From Micropruina sonneratiae (lineage in GTDB: Bacteria; Actinomycetota; Actinomycetes; Propionibacteriales; Propionibacteriaceae): DNA of 64,000 nt. The notes under the pieces are model-generated. The model was not told the DNA's origin and did no database searches. It saw only the letters and a list, made by a program, of their open reading frames with translations. Positions 54,875-63,579 of this stretch are shown one piece after another. The stretch's first letter is position 1. Each line of letters opens with the position of its first letter. The stretch spans positions 786,787-850,786 of the forward strand of contig NZ_JAPDHX010000001.1 in the NCBI RefSeq assembly GCF_025972045.1, written 5' to 3'. The position numbers and the translations under genes are program-made.

Positions 54875-55330
54875 ATGTCGCAGTGTTCGTCGGCGACCGG
54901 GGCGGTGGCCCTGGCAGAGGTACCGGAGGCAGCCGCTGACCGCGTTTTGTGCTGGGTGCTGTCCTCGGGGTTCTCCCAGGAATGGGCGCCAGGTGAGGAC
55001 AACGCCGTCGCAGAGCCGGCCAATTGGGCCGGGCTGGACGGGGCGCGGACCTTTCTGCTGACCGAGGGCGCAGAGCCGGTGGGGTATGGAGAGATCTGGG
55101 TCGAGGAGGGCGATGACGAGGCTGAGCAGGCTCATCTCGTCATCGACCCGCAGCGGCAGGGGGAGGGGTTGGGCCGCGAGCTGACCGCCCGACTGACCGA
55201 GCGCGCCGCCTCGTCGGCCTCCCGAGTGGTGCTGCGGGTCGCCCAGGAGGACACCCGCGCCCGGGCGGTCTACCGCAGCTGCGGCTTCCGGCCGAGGATG
55301 GAGCGAGCCCGAGGGGAGTCGCTCACATGA
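54875..55330 (+). CDS. GNAT-family N-acetyltransferase
   Basis: 151 residues. The acetyl-CoA site is AHLVIDPQRQGEGLGRELTARL (QRQGEGLG pyrophosphate loop), followed by LRVAQEDTRARAVYRSCGFR, the usual C-terminal motif. The substrate is unknown. It is the first gene of a tightly overlapping operon, 14 bases after the second operator dyad; the stop overlaps the next ATG by four bases. Confidence 0.85.
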   Translation: MSQCSSATGAVALAEVPEAAADRVLCWVLSSGFSQEWAPGEDNAVAEPANWAGLDGARTFLLTEGAEPVGYGEIWVEEGDDEAEQAHLVIDPQRQGEGLGRELTARLTERAASSASRVVLRVAQEDTRARAVYRSCGFRPRMERARGESLT

Positions 55331-56250
55331 GCCTCAACGCGACGAAGGTGGATCCAGTGAGCAGCGTCCTGATCACCGGAGCGACCGGCACGCTCGGTGG
55401 GCGGGTGCTCAGGTCGCTGCAGCAGCGAGGGGTCTCGGCCCGTGCCTTGGTCCGCGACGCTGCCGCCGGCCCGCTGCCCGGCGCTGCCGACACAGTGGTG
55501 GGCGACTATGCGGACCGCCGGGCACTGGTGGCCCTGATGGCCGGTGTCGACCGCGTCTTCCTGGTCGCGCCCAACGGACCGGCCCAGGTGGAGCACGAGT
55601 GCTCGGTGATCGACGCCGCGGTGTCCGCCGGAGTCTCGTTAATCGTCAAGATCTCCGCGCTCGGCGCCGACGCTGCGGCTCCGGTGGCCTTCTGGCGTGC
55701 CCACGCCGAGATCGAGGACCACCTCACCGCCAGCGGTGTGCGGGCGGTGTCACTGCGGCCGGCCTATCTCATGTCCAACCTGCTCGGCGAGGCCCCCCAG
55801 GTGCGGCAGCACGGACTCCTGCCGACCCCTGCCGTGGCGGCCGGAGTAGCCATGGTGGACCCCGACGACGTGGCCGAGGCCGCCGCCCGCCTGATCACGC
55901 TCCCCGAGTCCGCCCTCGCCCCGGGACACCGCAGGTGGCGGCTTACCGGCCCGCGTGCGGTCGCCTTCGCCGAGATCGCGGACGCGCTCAGCGACGTCAC
56001 CGGACACCCCGTGGCGCATCTCGCAGCCTCACCCGACCAGGCTCGCGCCGCCCTCGCCCAGCAGGGTGTGCCGGCCCTGATCGTCGAGCAGATTCTCGAG
56101 CTCTTCGCCGCCATCGACCGGGGGGCCCACGCCCGGCCCACCACGGACGTCGCGACGCTGCTGGGCCGAGCGCCCGGAGGCGTGGAGGACTTCCTCCGTC
56201 GCCATGCCCATCTCTTCACTCGGGCCGCCGACGGCGCGGCCTCCCACTGA
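55327..56250 (+). CDS. NmrA-like NAD(P)-binding protein (atypical SDR)
   Basis: 307 residues. The N-terminal nucleotide motif is SVLITGATGTLGGRVLRSL, then VVGDYADRRALVALMAGVDRVFLVAP and LRPAYLMSNLLGEAP, as in NmrA/QOR2-type proteins. It lacks a clear YxxxK catalytic pair, so it may be a quinone-type reductase or a redox sensor. ATGA overlap with the acetyltransferase gene. Twelve bases to the next gene. Confidence 0.83.
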   Translation: MSLNATKVDPVSSVLITGATGTLGGRVLRSLQQRGVSARALVRDAAAGPLPGAADTVVGDYADRRALVALMAGVDRVFLVAPNGPAQVEHECSVIDAAVSAGVSLIVKISALGADAAAPVAFWRAHAEIEDHLTASGVRAVSLRPAYLMSNLLGEAPQVRQHGLLPTPAVAAGVAMVDPDDVAEAAARLITLPESALAPGHRRWRLTGPRAVAFAEIADALSDVTGHPVAHLAASPDQARAALAQQGVPALIVEQILELFAAIDRGAHARPTTDVATLLGRAPGGVEDFLRRHAHLFTRAADGAASH

Positions 56251-56262
56251 ACGGAGTCACAC

Positions 56263-56814
56263 ATGTCGTATGCGTCACCACTTAACAGCGGACAACAGCT
56301 CGGCCAGGAAGCCCTGACCGAGATGGCGCGCAGGTCGGTCGGCCTGATGGCCACCGGCGCTCGCGCCGACTTCGACGCGGTCTATCACCCGGACTTCTGC
56401 AACCGGGAGGCCTCGGCCGAGCCGCCCGAGACCCGCGGACGCGGTCCGGCTGCCGCGTGGGCGACCGCTCGGTGGCTGCGCGGCTCCTACGCGGACCTGC
56501 GCTGGACGGTCACGCAGGTGTTCGGCCGCGACGACCTCGCGGTCGTGTACGCCAGCATGGCCGGCCAACACACCGGCGACGTGGTGTTCTACGACGCCCA
56601 GGGCCGGGTGGATCGCGTCTTCCCTGCCACCGGCCGCCCCTTCGAGGTGGATCAGGTCCACTTCTGCCGACTCCGCGACGGCCTGGTGGTCGAGCACTGG
56701 GCGGTCCGCGACGACCTCGGGCAGGCCACCCAGCTGGGCTGGATCCCACCCAGCCCGGGCTACCTGTGGCGGTGTTTCCGCGCCACCCGCCGAGCCCGAC
56801 GGAACGCGAGATGA
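56263..56814 (+). CDS. SnoaL/NTF2-like protein
   Basis: 183 residues with the cone-shaped NTF2-like fold pattern: YHPDFCNREASAEPPETRGR, LRWTVTQVFGRDDLAVVYASM, GRPFEVDQVHFCRLRDGLVVEHWAVRDDLG (in parts). Such domains act as ester hydrolases, isomerases or small-molecule binders; this one is unassigned. A basic C-terminal tail (RRARRNAR) follows. ATGA overlap with the methyltransferase pseudogene. Confidence 0.8.
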   Translation: MSYASPLNSGQQLGQEALTEMARRSVGLMATGARADFDAVYHPDFCNREASAEPPETRGRGPAAAWATARWLRGSYADLRWTVTQVFGRDDLAVVYASMAGQHTGDVVFYDAQGRVDRVFPATGRPFEVDQVHFCRLRDGLVVEHWAVRDDLGQATQLGWIPPSPGYLWRCFRATRRARRNAR

Positions 56815-57520
56815 CCGCACCCCGGTTGGATCCGGAGCGCTTCCCGCGAGCCTCCCGCTACCACCCGGCCTGGGCAGCCGCCGCGGTCAGCGGCAGAGCT
56901 AACCCGCTCCTGCTCACCGAGGGGCTGACCCAGGCGCTGCCGCTGCGGCCCGGCATGCGGGTGCTGGACCTGGGCGCGGCCGGGGTGCGTCCTCGGTCTT
57001 CCTGGCCCGGGAGCACGACGTGGAGGTGTGGTCGGTCGACCTGTGGTTCCCCGCCCACGAGCGCCGAGCCGAGGACGCGGGCGTGGGGGGGACGCGTGCA
57101 GGCCCTGCGCGCCGACGCCCGGAGCCTGCCCTTCGCCGCGGAGTTCTTCGACGCCGTGGTCGCCATCGACTGCTTCGGGTATCTCGGCACCGACGACCTC
57201 TACCTGCCCCTCCTGCTCCGACACGTCAAGCCCGGTGCTGGGAGCGCAGCGGTCTTCTCGAGGTGCGTACCGACGACGCCTTGCCGGACGCGTGGCGCGA
57301 CTGGTTGTCCTGGCTCGAGCTGGTGGCACCGGAGAACGTGGTCGAGCGGGAGGCGGTGGCCACCGACGCCGGCGACGTGCTCACCTACACCCGGGTCGTG
57401 GCCGAGCGCACCGCCACGCCCGTGAGGAGCCCCGTCGCCACCATCGAGGTCGACTACATCGACGTGCCGCTCATGGCCGCTGACCGTGGCCCAGACCGGC
57501 CTGGGAGACTGATCCTGTGA
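56811..57520 (+). pseudogene. Frameshifted SAM-dependent methyltransferase
   Basis: Starts normally at ATG 56811 (MTAPRLDPERFPRASRYHPA) to GMRVLDLG at the SAM-binding loop, then shifts. The next frame continues GASSVFLAREHDVEVWSVDLWF. A run of Gs near 57087 causes a second shift into VQALRADARSLPFAAEFFDAVVAIDCFGYLG, and a third shift near 57240-57265 leads to LEVRTDDALPDAWRDWLSWLELV. The stop overlaps tetR as an intact gene would. Decay or sequencing error are both possible; three independent shifts favour decay. Confidence 0.75.
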
Positions 57521-58164
57521 CGCAGGAGAGAAGCTACCGCACCACCGCGGCCGAGGCCAACCGGCGCAAGATGATCGACGCCGCCCGGGAGTGCTTCGTC
57601 GAGCGCGGGTACGCGGGCACAACGATCAAGGCCGTCGCACAGCGGTGCGGGCTGTCCCAGGAGAGCCTCTACAAGACCTTCGGCGGGAAGGCGCGCCTGC
57701 TCAAGGCGGTCTACGACACCACGCTGGCTGGGGACGACACGCCGGTCCCGGTGGCCATGCGGGAGCACGGCCTCGCGGTACGCGACGCCGCCTCGCCCGA
57801 CCAGGCCGCCCGTGCGTGGGCCGACATGGTCATCGCCCTCGGGGACCGGCTCGGGCCCCTCCTGGCTGCCGTCACCGCCGCCGGCGCCACCGACACCGGC
57901 GCCGCCCAGCTGCTGGAGACCATGAACCAGGAGCGACTCGTCGGCGCCCGGATGGTCGCCGATCACTGGGCCGGGAACGGCTGGCTCGACCCCGCGCGCG
58001 AGCCGCATGAGCATGCCCGAACGCTCTGGCTCCTCAACTCACCGGAAGTCCGTCAGCTAGCCACCCAGCAGCAGGACTCGACCGAGGACTACCACCGGTG
58101 GCTGGTCCACATGGTCCGCACCAGCGTCCTCCGCGACCATCCCGAGACCGCATGGACACCCTGA
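57517..58164 (+). CDS. TetR-family transcriptional regulator
   Basis: 215 residues. The N-terminal helix-turn-helix reads IDAARECFVERGYAGTTIKAVAQRCGLSQESLYKTFGGK (in parts), the TetR pattern, with a helical ligand domain behind it. GTG start overlapping the pseudogene stop by four bases. It lies inside the operon whose promoter carries the two TACAGT dyads, so autoregulation is likely. The inducer is unknown. Confidence 0.88.
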   Translation: MTQERSYRTTAAEANRRKMIDAARECFVERGYAGTTIKAVAQRCGLSQESLYKTFGGKARLLKAVYDTTLAGDDTPVPVAMREHGLAVRDAASPDQAARAWADMVIALGDRLGPLLAAVTAAGATDTGAAQLLETMNQERLVGARMVADHWAGNGWLDPAREPHEHARTLWLLNSPEVRQLATQQQDSTEDYHRWLVHMVRTSVLRDHPETAWTP

Positions 58165-59105
58165 GCGCTCTCCACGCCGAGCTTGACCCACGATCCTCGC
58201 TCACCGAGCCGCTGCCCTTGGCCCGGCACCTGCACGGCCACGTCGGCGCGACCCGTCCCACGCGCTCGCCCTGCGCCGCGGCGATCAACGCCGCACCCGC
58301 CCTGCAGGACGCGATGAGACAGCGGACAACCACCGGAGCCGGCGTCCCCGCCTTCTGTGCGGACCCGGTCGGCCACGTCGCCGCCCGGACCGAGCAGTGC
58401 CTGCACGCCCACAACCAGTTCCTCCAGATCGGCTCACGCATACGTGCCGCCTACCACGCCCACCTGACTCGAGTGCTGCGTCGCCTCGTCACCATGGCTC
58501 CCCACATCAACAGCCTCGACCCGGTCGCCCAGCTCTTCGAACAGCACGAGCACGCCGTGCGGCAGCTCGTCCTAGACGTCGCGGGACCACGTCCGATCGA
58601 GGTCGCGAACGCCGCATACACCCCCGAGCTGCAACTGCGGATCCTCGGACTCGACGTGCATGCCCTCTCCGGGAGGGTTCTCGACCTCGGCTGCGGAGTC
58701 GACGGGCGGCTGGTGCGCCACCTGCGCGACCATGGGGTTCGGGCATGGGGTATCGACCGGTACGCCGACGCCGCCTGGTGCCGGGCGGCCAGCTGGCCCG
58801 AGGCCCTCCTCCACGGCGACCGGCGATGGCGCACGGTCGTTAGCCACCATGCGTTCTCACTCCACTTCCTGCACCACCACCTCAATCCCTCGAGCGGTCG
58901 AGCACTCGGCTACGCCACCGCCTACCGAGAGCTCCTCGACCACCTCCCACCCGGCGGCACCTTGGCCTACGCCCCAGCCCTACCCTTCATCGAGCAGGCG
59001 GTCGACCGCCACCGATTCGCGGTAGCCCATCCCACCGCCGCCACCCTGCATGTCGCAGGGATGGAGATCCCCCTCGCCACCCAGATCCGCAAGCTAGTGG
59101 CCTGA
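58152..59105 (+). CDS. Methyltransferase-like protein with unknown N-terminal half
   Basis: 317 residues. From about residue 175 there is a Rossmann SAM-binding domain: GRVLDLGCGVDGRLVRHLRDHGV with an acidic end in WGIDRYADA, and a His-rich stretch HHAFSLHFLHHHL. The first 170 residues, rich in His and Arg with predicted helices, match nothing I recognise. ATG 58152 overlaps tetR by 13 bases; a longer start at 58098 is less likely. Substrate unknown; last gene of the accessory operon. Confidence 0.65.
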   Translation: MDTLSALHAELDPRSSLTEPLPLARHLHGHVGATRPTRSPCAAAINAAPALQDAMRQRTTTGAGVPAFCADPVGHVAARTEQCLHAHNQFLQIGSRIRAAYHAHLTRVLRRLVTMAPHINSLDPVAQLFEQHEHAVRQLVLDVAGPRPIEVANAAYTPELQLRILGLDVHALSGRVLDLGCGVDGRLVRHLRDHGVRAWGIDRYADAAWCRAASWPEALLHGDRRWRTVVSHHAFSLHFLHHHLNPSSGRALGYATAYRELLDHLPPGGTLAYAPALPFIEQAVDRHRFAVAHPTAATLHVAGMEIPLATQIRKLVA

Positions 59106-59122
59106 CCCGTGCTCCGCACGGG
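59106..59122 (+). terminator. Hairpin after the methyltransferase-like gene
   Basis: CCCGTGC-TCC-GCACGGG is a perfect 7-bp stem with a 3-base loop directly after the stop codon. No T run follows, so it is a moderate terminator candidate for the accessory operon. Confidence 0.45.
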
Positions 59123-59789
59123 AGTAAGCCGCCACCGGGGCCTCCGATCTCGGCAGATCGCTGTCGTGCTGAAGGGGTTCTCCGCGTGCCCGGGGCCACT
59201 CGGTAGTCCACGCTGGCAATGCGCCGTCGGCGCACGCAACCGCGACGGCCGGGGGGGTGCGATGGCTGTGGCCCGGATCACGTCCAGCCCCGCACGGCCA
59301 CGGACCACGACCCGCCGCGCGCTTGGCGTGGAAGGCGCGCGACTCTTCGACGAACTCCCGGCGAGCCACCCGAGGGCGAAGGCGCGAACCGACCGCCGCA
59401 GCGTGCCCGTCCGCGTTCACCTGGGAGGCAGCCGGGACCCGGCGCACGCACCGATCCCTTTGCCGTGACGTGGGTGCTGTGCAGAGGACTATTGACGTCG
59501 ATGCAAGCGACTTGGGACTTTGACACGAGGATCACAACGGGATCTGCTCCTCCACCGATCGTGGGGGCAGCGCCTCGACGGTGAACACCAAGCTGATCGA
59601 GTCGGCATGGTTCAAGAACCCGGGGCGCGGGCTAGGTCGGGCTGGACCTGCCGACGAGGTGGGGAAGCGCCGACCCCTTAGCCGCCGCGCAGTCGCAGGT
59701 GGACGACATCAGGGCCGCGGAGAAGTGGGCCGGCGGCGGCCAAGGGCTGAGCACCGACGCGTGCGTCGGGGCACCCGTCCGAACCCCGG
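59123..59789. other. No recognisable gene (about 670 bp)
   Basis: Several short frames exist on both strands but none resembles a known protein or has a convincing ribosome site. A patch near 59470-59560 is lower in GC than its surroundings and contains a 27-codon frame from ATG 59501. The stretch separates the accessory operon from the conserved ABC-F gene and may be the eroded right edge of inserted DNA. No integrase, terminal repeats or tRNA-derived end is visible. Confidence 0.5.
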
Positions 59790-59795
59790 TAGAGT
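59790..59795 (+). promoter_or_regulatory. -10 hexamer of the ABC-F gene (leaderless GTG)
   Basis: TAGAGT ends eight bases before the GTG at 59804, again matching a leaderless start. Confidence 0.4.
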
Positions 59796-59803
59796 TCTCC
59801 CTC

Positions 59804-61405
59804 GTGCTGGTTGCGAGGGAAGTCGAGGTGCGGGCGGGCGCCCGCCTGCTGCTGTCGCCGGCGTCCTTCCAGGTTTCGCCCGGTGACAAGGTCGGACTCG
59901 TCGGCCGCAACGGTGCCGGCAAGACCACGCTGACCCGCATCCTGGCCGGGGAGGCACTGCCGGCGTCCGGTCAGATCAGCCGCTCGGGCCAGATCGGCTA
60001 CCTGCCGCAGGACCCTCGCACCGGCGACCTGGGCGTGCTGGCCCGCGACCGCATCCTGTCCGCCCGGGGGCTCGACCACATACTGGCCCGGATGAACCGG
60101 TACTCGCTCGAGATGGCCGCCGAGACCGGGGACGCCCAGGACGCCGCGATGGCGTCCTACGCCCGGGCGGAAGCCGAACTGGCCTCCGCCGGGGGCTACG
60201 CCGCCGAGTCCGAGGCGGCCCGGATCGCCGCCAACCTGGGCCTGCCCGAGCGGGTGCTTGGCCAGCCGCTGCGCACCCTGTCCGGTGGCCAGCGACGGCG
60301 GGTCGAACTCGCCCGGATCCTCTTCTCGGGCGCGGACAACCTGCTGCTCGACGAGCCGACCAACCACCTGGACGCCGACTCGATCGTGTGGCTGCGGGAG
60401 TTCCTGAAGGCCTACCCGGGCGGCGTCATCCTGATCAGCCACGACGTCGGGCTGCTCGAGGCGATCGTCACCAAGGTGTTCCACCTGGACGCCAACCGGG
60501 CCGAACTCGACCAGTACGCGATGGACTGGAAGCGATACCTGCTGCAGCGCGAGACCGACGAGAAGCGCCGCAAGCGCGAACGGGTCAACGCCGAACGCAA
60601 GGCCGAGCAGCTGCTCGCCCAGGCCGACAAGATGCGCGCCAAGGCGACCAAGGCGACCGCCGCGCAGAACATGGCCAAGCGGGCCGAGAAGTTGCTGGCC
60701 TCGGTCGAGGGGGAGCGGGTCGCCGACCGCGTGGCGAGGATCCGCTTCCCGACCCCGGCGCCGTGCGGCAAGGTGCCGCTGCGGGCGTCCGAACTGTCGA
60801 AGTCGTACGGCTCGCTGGAGGTGTTCACCGACGTCGACCTGGCCATCGACAAGGGCTCACGGGTGGTGGTGCTGGGCCTCAACGGCGCGGGAAAGACCAC
60901 GCTGCTGCGCATCCTGGCCGGCATCGAGGCCGCCGACACAGGCGAGGTCCAACCGGGGCACGGGCTCCGGCTCGGCTACTACGCCCAGGAGCACGAAACC
61001 CTGGACGTGTCCCGGACGGTGCTGGAGAACATGATGACCGCGGCGCCGGCCGACATGACGCCCACCGACGCCCGCAAGATCCTCGGCTCGTTCCTGTTCA
61101 CCGGCGACGACGTGGACAAGCCGGCGCGGGTGCTCTCCGGAGGAGAGAAGACCAGGCTCGCGCTGGCGATGCTGGTGGTCAGCGCGGCCAACGTGCTACT
61201 GCTGGACGAGCCGACCAACAACCTCGACCCGGCGTCCCGCGCCGAGGTGCTGTCCGCGATCCACACCTTCACCGGGGCGATCGTGCTGGTCACCCACGAC
61301 GAGGGTGCCGTCGAGGCGCTGGAGCCCGACCGGGTGCTGCTGCTGCCCGACGGCGACGAGGACCTGTGGACGCCGGAGTACGCGGACCTGATTTCACTGG
61401 CCTGA
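59804..61405 (+). CDS. ABC-F family ATPase
   Basis: 533 residues, two ABC domains and no membrane helices. Walker A LVGRNGAGKTTLTRIL and VLGLNGAGKTTLLRIL; signatures LRTLSGGQRRRVELAR and VLSGGEKTRLALAM; Walker B LLLDEPTNHLD and LLLDEPTNNLD. A charged coiled-coil linker (KRRKRERVNAERKAEQLLAQAD, in part) lies between. ABC-F proteins act on the ribosome in translation or antibiotic protection. The GTG at 59804 is preferred to the frame opening at 59699. A similar gene lies downstream of suf in M. tuberculosis (Rv1473), so this is where the conserved backbone resumes. Confidence 0.92.
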   Translation: MLVAREVEVRAGARLLLSPASFQVSPGDKVGLVGRNGAGKTTLTRILAGEALPASGQISRSGQIGYLPQDPRTGDLGVLARDRILSARGLDHILARMNRYSLEMAAETGDAQDAAMASYARAEAELASAGGYAAESEAARIAANLGLPERVLGQPLRTLSGGQRRRVELARILFSGADNLLLDEPTNHLDADSIVWLREFLKAYPGGVILISHDVGLLEAIVTKVFHLDANRAELDQYAMDWKRYLLQRETDEKRRKRERVNAERKAEQLLAQADKMRAKATKATAAQNMAKRAEKLLASVEGERVADRVARIRFPTPAPCGKVPLRASELSKSYGSLEVFTDVDLAIDKGSRVVVLGLNGAGKTTLLRILAGIEAADTGEVQPGHGLRLGYYAQEHETLDVSRTVLENMMTAAPADMTPTDARKILGSFLFTGDDVDKPARVLSGGEKTRLALAMLVVSAANVLLLDEPTNNLDPASRAEVLSAIHTFTGAIVLVTHDEGAVEALEPDRVLLLPDGDEDLWTPEYADLISLA

Positions 61406-61421
61406 GCGGCCCGGGCAGACG

Positions 61422-61461
61422 GTGTGAGCCTCGACATTGAACTCAATGTCGAGGCTCACAC
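61422..61461. terminator. Bidirectional terminator: 19-bp perfect palindrome
   Basis: The left arm (61422-61440, beginning GTGTGAGCCTCGACATTGA) and right arm (61443-61461) are perfect complements separated by AC. It lies between the convergent ABC-F and amidohydrolase genes, eight bases from the end of the latter, and is far less GC-rich than its surroundings. There is no T run, but the stem would stop polymerase from either side. Confidence 0.7.
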
Positions 61462-61469
61462 TGTGTGGA

Positions 61470-62672
61470 CTAGAGCGCGCCGGTCAGCCGGGCACCCGCC
61501 ACGTAGCCGGCGGCCAAGGCCGCGGCAACCGTGCGGATGGTGTGATCGCCGGGCAGGAATCGGGCGTGGTGCAGGCCTATGTCGTGGCGGGTCTCGGCCT
61601 CCTCACCGGTGCCGACGAACATCATCACGATCGGGACCCGCTGGCCGAAGTGGCTGAAGTCGTCCGCACCGAGGGAACGGAACGACTGCTCGGCGACCGG
61701 CAGCCCGGCCGCGTGCAGCAGCGGGTCGAGGGCCACCACCAGGTCGCGGTCGTTGGACAGCACCGGGTCGCCGCGCAGCAGGCTGACTTCGGCGACGGCA
61801 CCCCGGGCCGCCGCGGTGTGCTCCGCGAACCGACGGATCTCGGCATGCAGCAGGGCGCGGTCGGCCTCGTGCATGGTGCGGATGATGCCCTGCAGCTTCG
61901 CCGAGTCCGGAATGATGTTGTGGGTGGCGCCGGCCTCGATGCGGCCGATGCTGATCAACGCGGCGTGGGTCGGGTCGATCAGGCGTCCACGCAGTTCGTA
62001 CAGGCCGGACGCGATCGCCGCCAGGATGGGCACCGGGTCGATCGTGACGTGCGGGTAGGCGCCGTGGCCGCCATGTCCGCGCAGCACGATGTCGAAGGCG
62101 TCCGCGGCGGCGTTGACGCCGCCGATCCCGCTGCTCACCAGGCCGGCCGGCACCCGCGGCTGCACGTGCGCGCCGATCACCGAACGGATCTCCTGCGCCT
62201 CCAGGACGCCGCTGTCCAGCACGTCGGGAGCACCTGACGGCTGGCACTCCTCACGGGGCTGGAACAGCCCCACCAGGCCGGTGGGAAGCTCGACGGTCTC
62301 GGCGGCCTTCAGCAGCGCCCACACCGCGGCCATGTGGACGTCGTGGCCGCAGGCGTGCATGGCGCCGTTGGTGGCGGCCCAGTCGACCCCGGTCTCCTCG
62401 CGGATCGGCAGGGCGTCGAGCTCGGAGCGGATCGCGACAGCGGGGCCGTCGGGACCCAGCCGGGTCCAGAAGCCGGTGCCCGCGACCGGGGTGGTGCGGC
62501 GTCCGAGCGCGGCGCTGAGCAGGTCGGCTGTCGGTTGCTCGTGCCCGCCCACGTACGGCTCGGCGTGGATGGCCCGCCGCAGCGCCTGCGCCTGGGGGAG
62601 CACCTCGTCGATCCCGGCCAGCAGCTTCTCGATCAGGGCGAAGGCGTGGGGATCGGGCCAGGCTGAGGTCAC
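61470..62672 (-). CDS. M20-family amidohydrolase (HipO/AmhX-like)
   Basis: 400 residues, two-domain zinc peptidase. Metal ligands appear in MHACGHDVHMAAV (C-G-H-D-x-H), the catalytic glutamates in PREECQPSGA, and histidines in GAHVQPRVPAG and GLHHARF. The dimerisation domain contains RGHGGHGAYPH. It cleaves N-acyl groups from amino acids or related amides. The GTG at 62672 lies eight bases behind a TAGACT hexamer on the minus strand. Confidence 0.9.
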   Translation of the reverse strand: MTSAWPDPHAFALIEKLLAGIDEVLPQAQALRRAIHAEPYVGGHEQPTADLLSAALGRRTTPVAGTGFWTRLGPDGPAVAIRSELDALPIREETGVDWAATNGAMHACGHDVHMAAVWALLKAAETVELPTGLVGLFQPREECQPSGAPDVLDSGVLEAQEIRSVIGAHVQPRVPAGLVSSGIGGVNAAADAFDIVLRGHGGHGAYPHVTIDPVPILAAIASGLYELRGRLIDPTHAALISIGRIEAGATHNIIPDSAKLQGIIRTMHEADRALLHAEIRRFAEHTAAARGAVAEVSLLRGDPVLSNDRDLVVALDPLLHAAGLPVAEQSFRSLGADDFSHFGQRVPIVMMFVGTGEEAETRHDIGLHHARFLPGDHTIRTVAAALAAGYVAGARLTGAL

Positions 62673-62769
62673 GAGGGGCGAGTCTACGGCGTCGGCGCGA
62701 CGGCCGGGCGACGCGACCGGCCCGCGGAGCCGCCAGCGCCGCGACGTCTGCCGCGGGCCGGCCCGATGC

Positions 62770-63579
62770 TCACGCCTTGACGAACACGTCCAGCCGGATC
62801 GACAGGGTCACCCGCTCGGCCGCACGGGCCGGCGGAGGTGCGTGGAAGGCGTTCGGGCCCATGCCGATCAGGTCGTCGATCATCGCCGGCTGCAGCGTCG
62901 CCACCGTGTCGTGGGTCGTCGACGCTCGGTGCCGCAACCGCGCGCCGAGGGTGTCCAGCAGCCGGTCGTGCTTGTCGAGCTCGATGCCGAGCAGGCCGTA
63001 GTCCCGGCGCAGTTCGGCCAGGTGCCGGGCGCTTGGGGTGACCACCAGCACCCGGCCGGTGGGTGCGAGCACCCGGGCGAACTCGTCGGCGTTGCGGGGA
63101 GCGAACACGCACAGCAGCACCTCGACCGCGGCGTCCAGCACCGGCAGACCCCGCCACACGTCGGCCACCACCGACGCGATCCGGGGGTGGGCGCGGGCCG
63201 CCCGCCTCGCTGCCGCCCGGGACACGTCCAGCGCCAGGCCGCGGGCCGTCGGACGTCGCTCGACCAGGCCGGCCAGGTAGTGCCCGGTGCCGGCGCCCAC
63301 CTCCAGCACGGTGCCCCCCTCGGCCGGCCCGGCCGCGTCGTCGAGGGCCTGCTCGACGAACCCGAACAGCCCGGAGTCCTGTACCCGTGCGCGGGCGTCC
63401 AGCATCGCGGCGGTGTCGGCGTTGGCCGGTTCCGGTCCGCCGGCGAGGTTCAGGTAGCCCTGCTTGGCGACGTCGAAACTGTGCCCGACCGGGCAGTGCC
63501 AGGCGCGGCCGTGCGCAGCCAGGGGGCCGCCGCAGTGCGGGCAGGCCAGGAGTCCCTGCGCGACCTGCAGGCCGCTCAC
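62770..63579 (-). CDS. RlmA-type 23S rRNA (guanine-N1) methyltransferase
   Basis: 269 residues. N-terminal zinc finger LLACPHCGGPL and WHCPVGHSFDVAKQGYLNL, then the SAM domain GTVLEVGAGTGHYLAGL and LCVFAPRNADEFARVLAP. This layout is that of RlmA(I)/RlmA(II), which methylate G745 or G748 of 23S rRNA; the second type can affect tylosin-class macrolide sensitivity. Which base is modified cannot be told. The GTG start overlaps the SDR stop by four bases. Confidence 0.88.
   Translation of the reverse strand: MSGLQVAQGLLACPHCGGPLAAHGRAWHCPVGHSFDVAKQGYLNLAGGPEPANADTAAMLDARARVQDSGLFGFVEQALDDAAGPAEGGTVLEVGAGTGHYLAGLVERRPTARGLALDVSRAAARRAARAHPRIASVVADVWRGLPVLDAAVEVLLCVFAPRNADEFARVLAPTGRVLVVTPSARHLAELRRDYGLLGIELDKHDRLLDTLGARLRHRASTTHDTVATLQPAMIDDLIGMGPNAFHAPPPARAAERVTLSIRLDVFVKA

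Noticed and set aside
59501-59584. 27-codon frame in the non-coding stretch
   Set aside because: No ribosome site, no similarity, and length expected by chance.
59106-59700. Transposase on either strand
   Set aside because: No DDE motif, zinc motif or terminal inverted repeats could be found.
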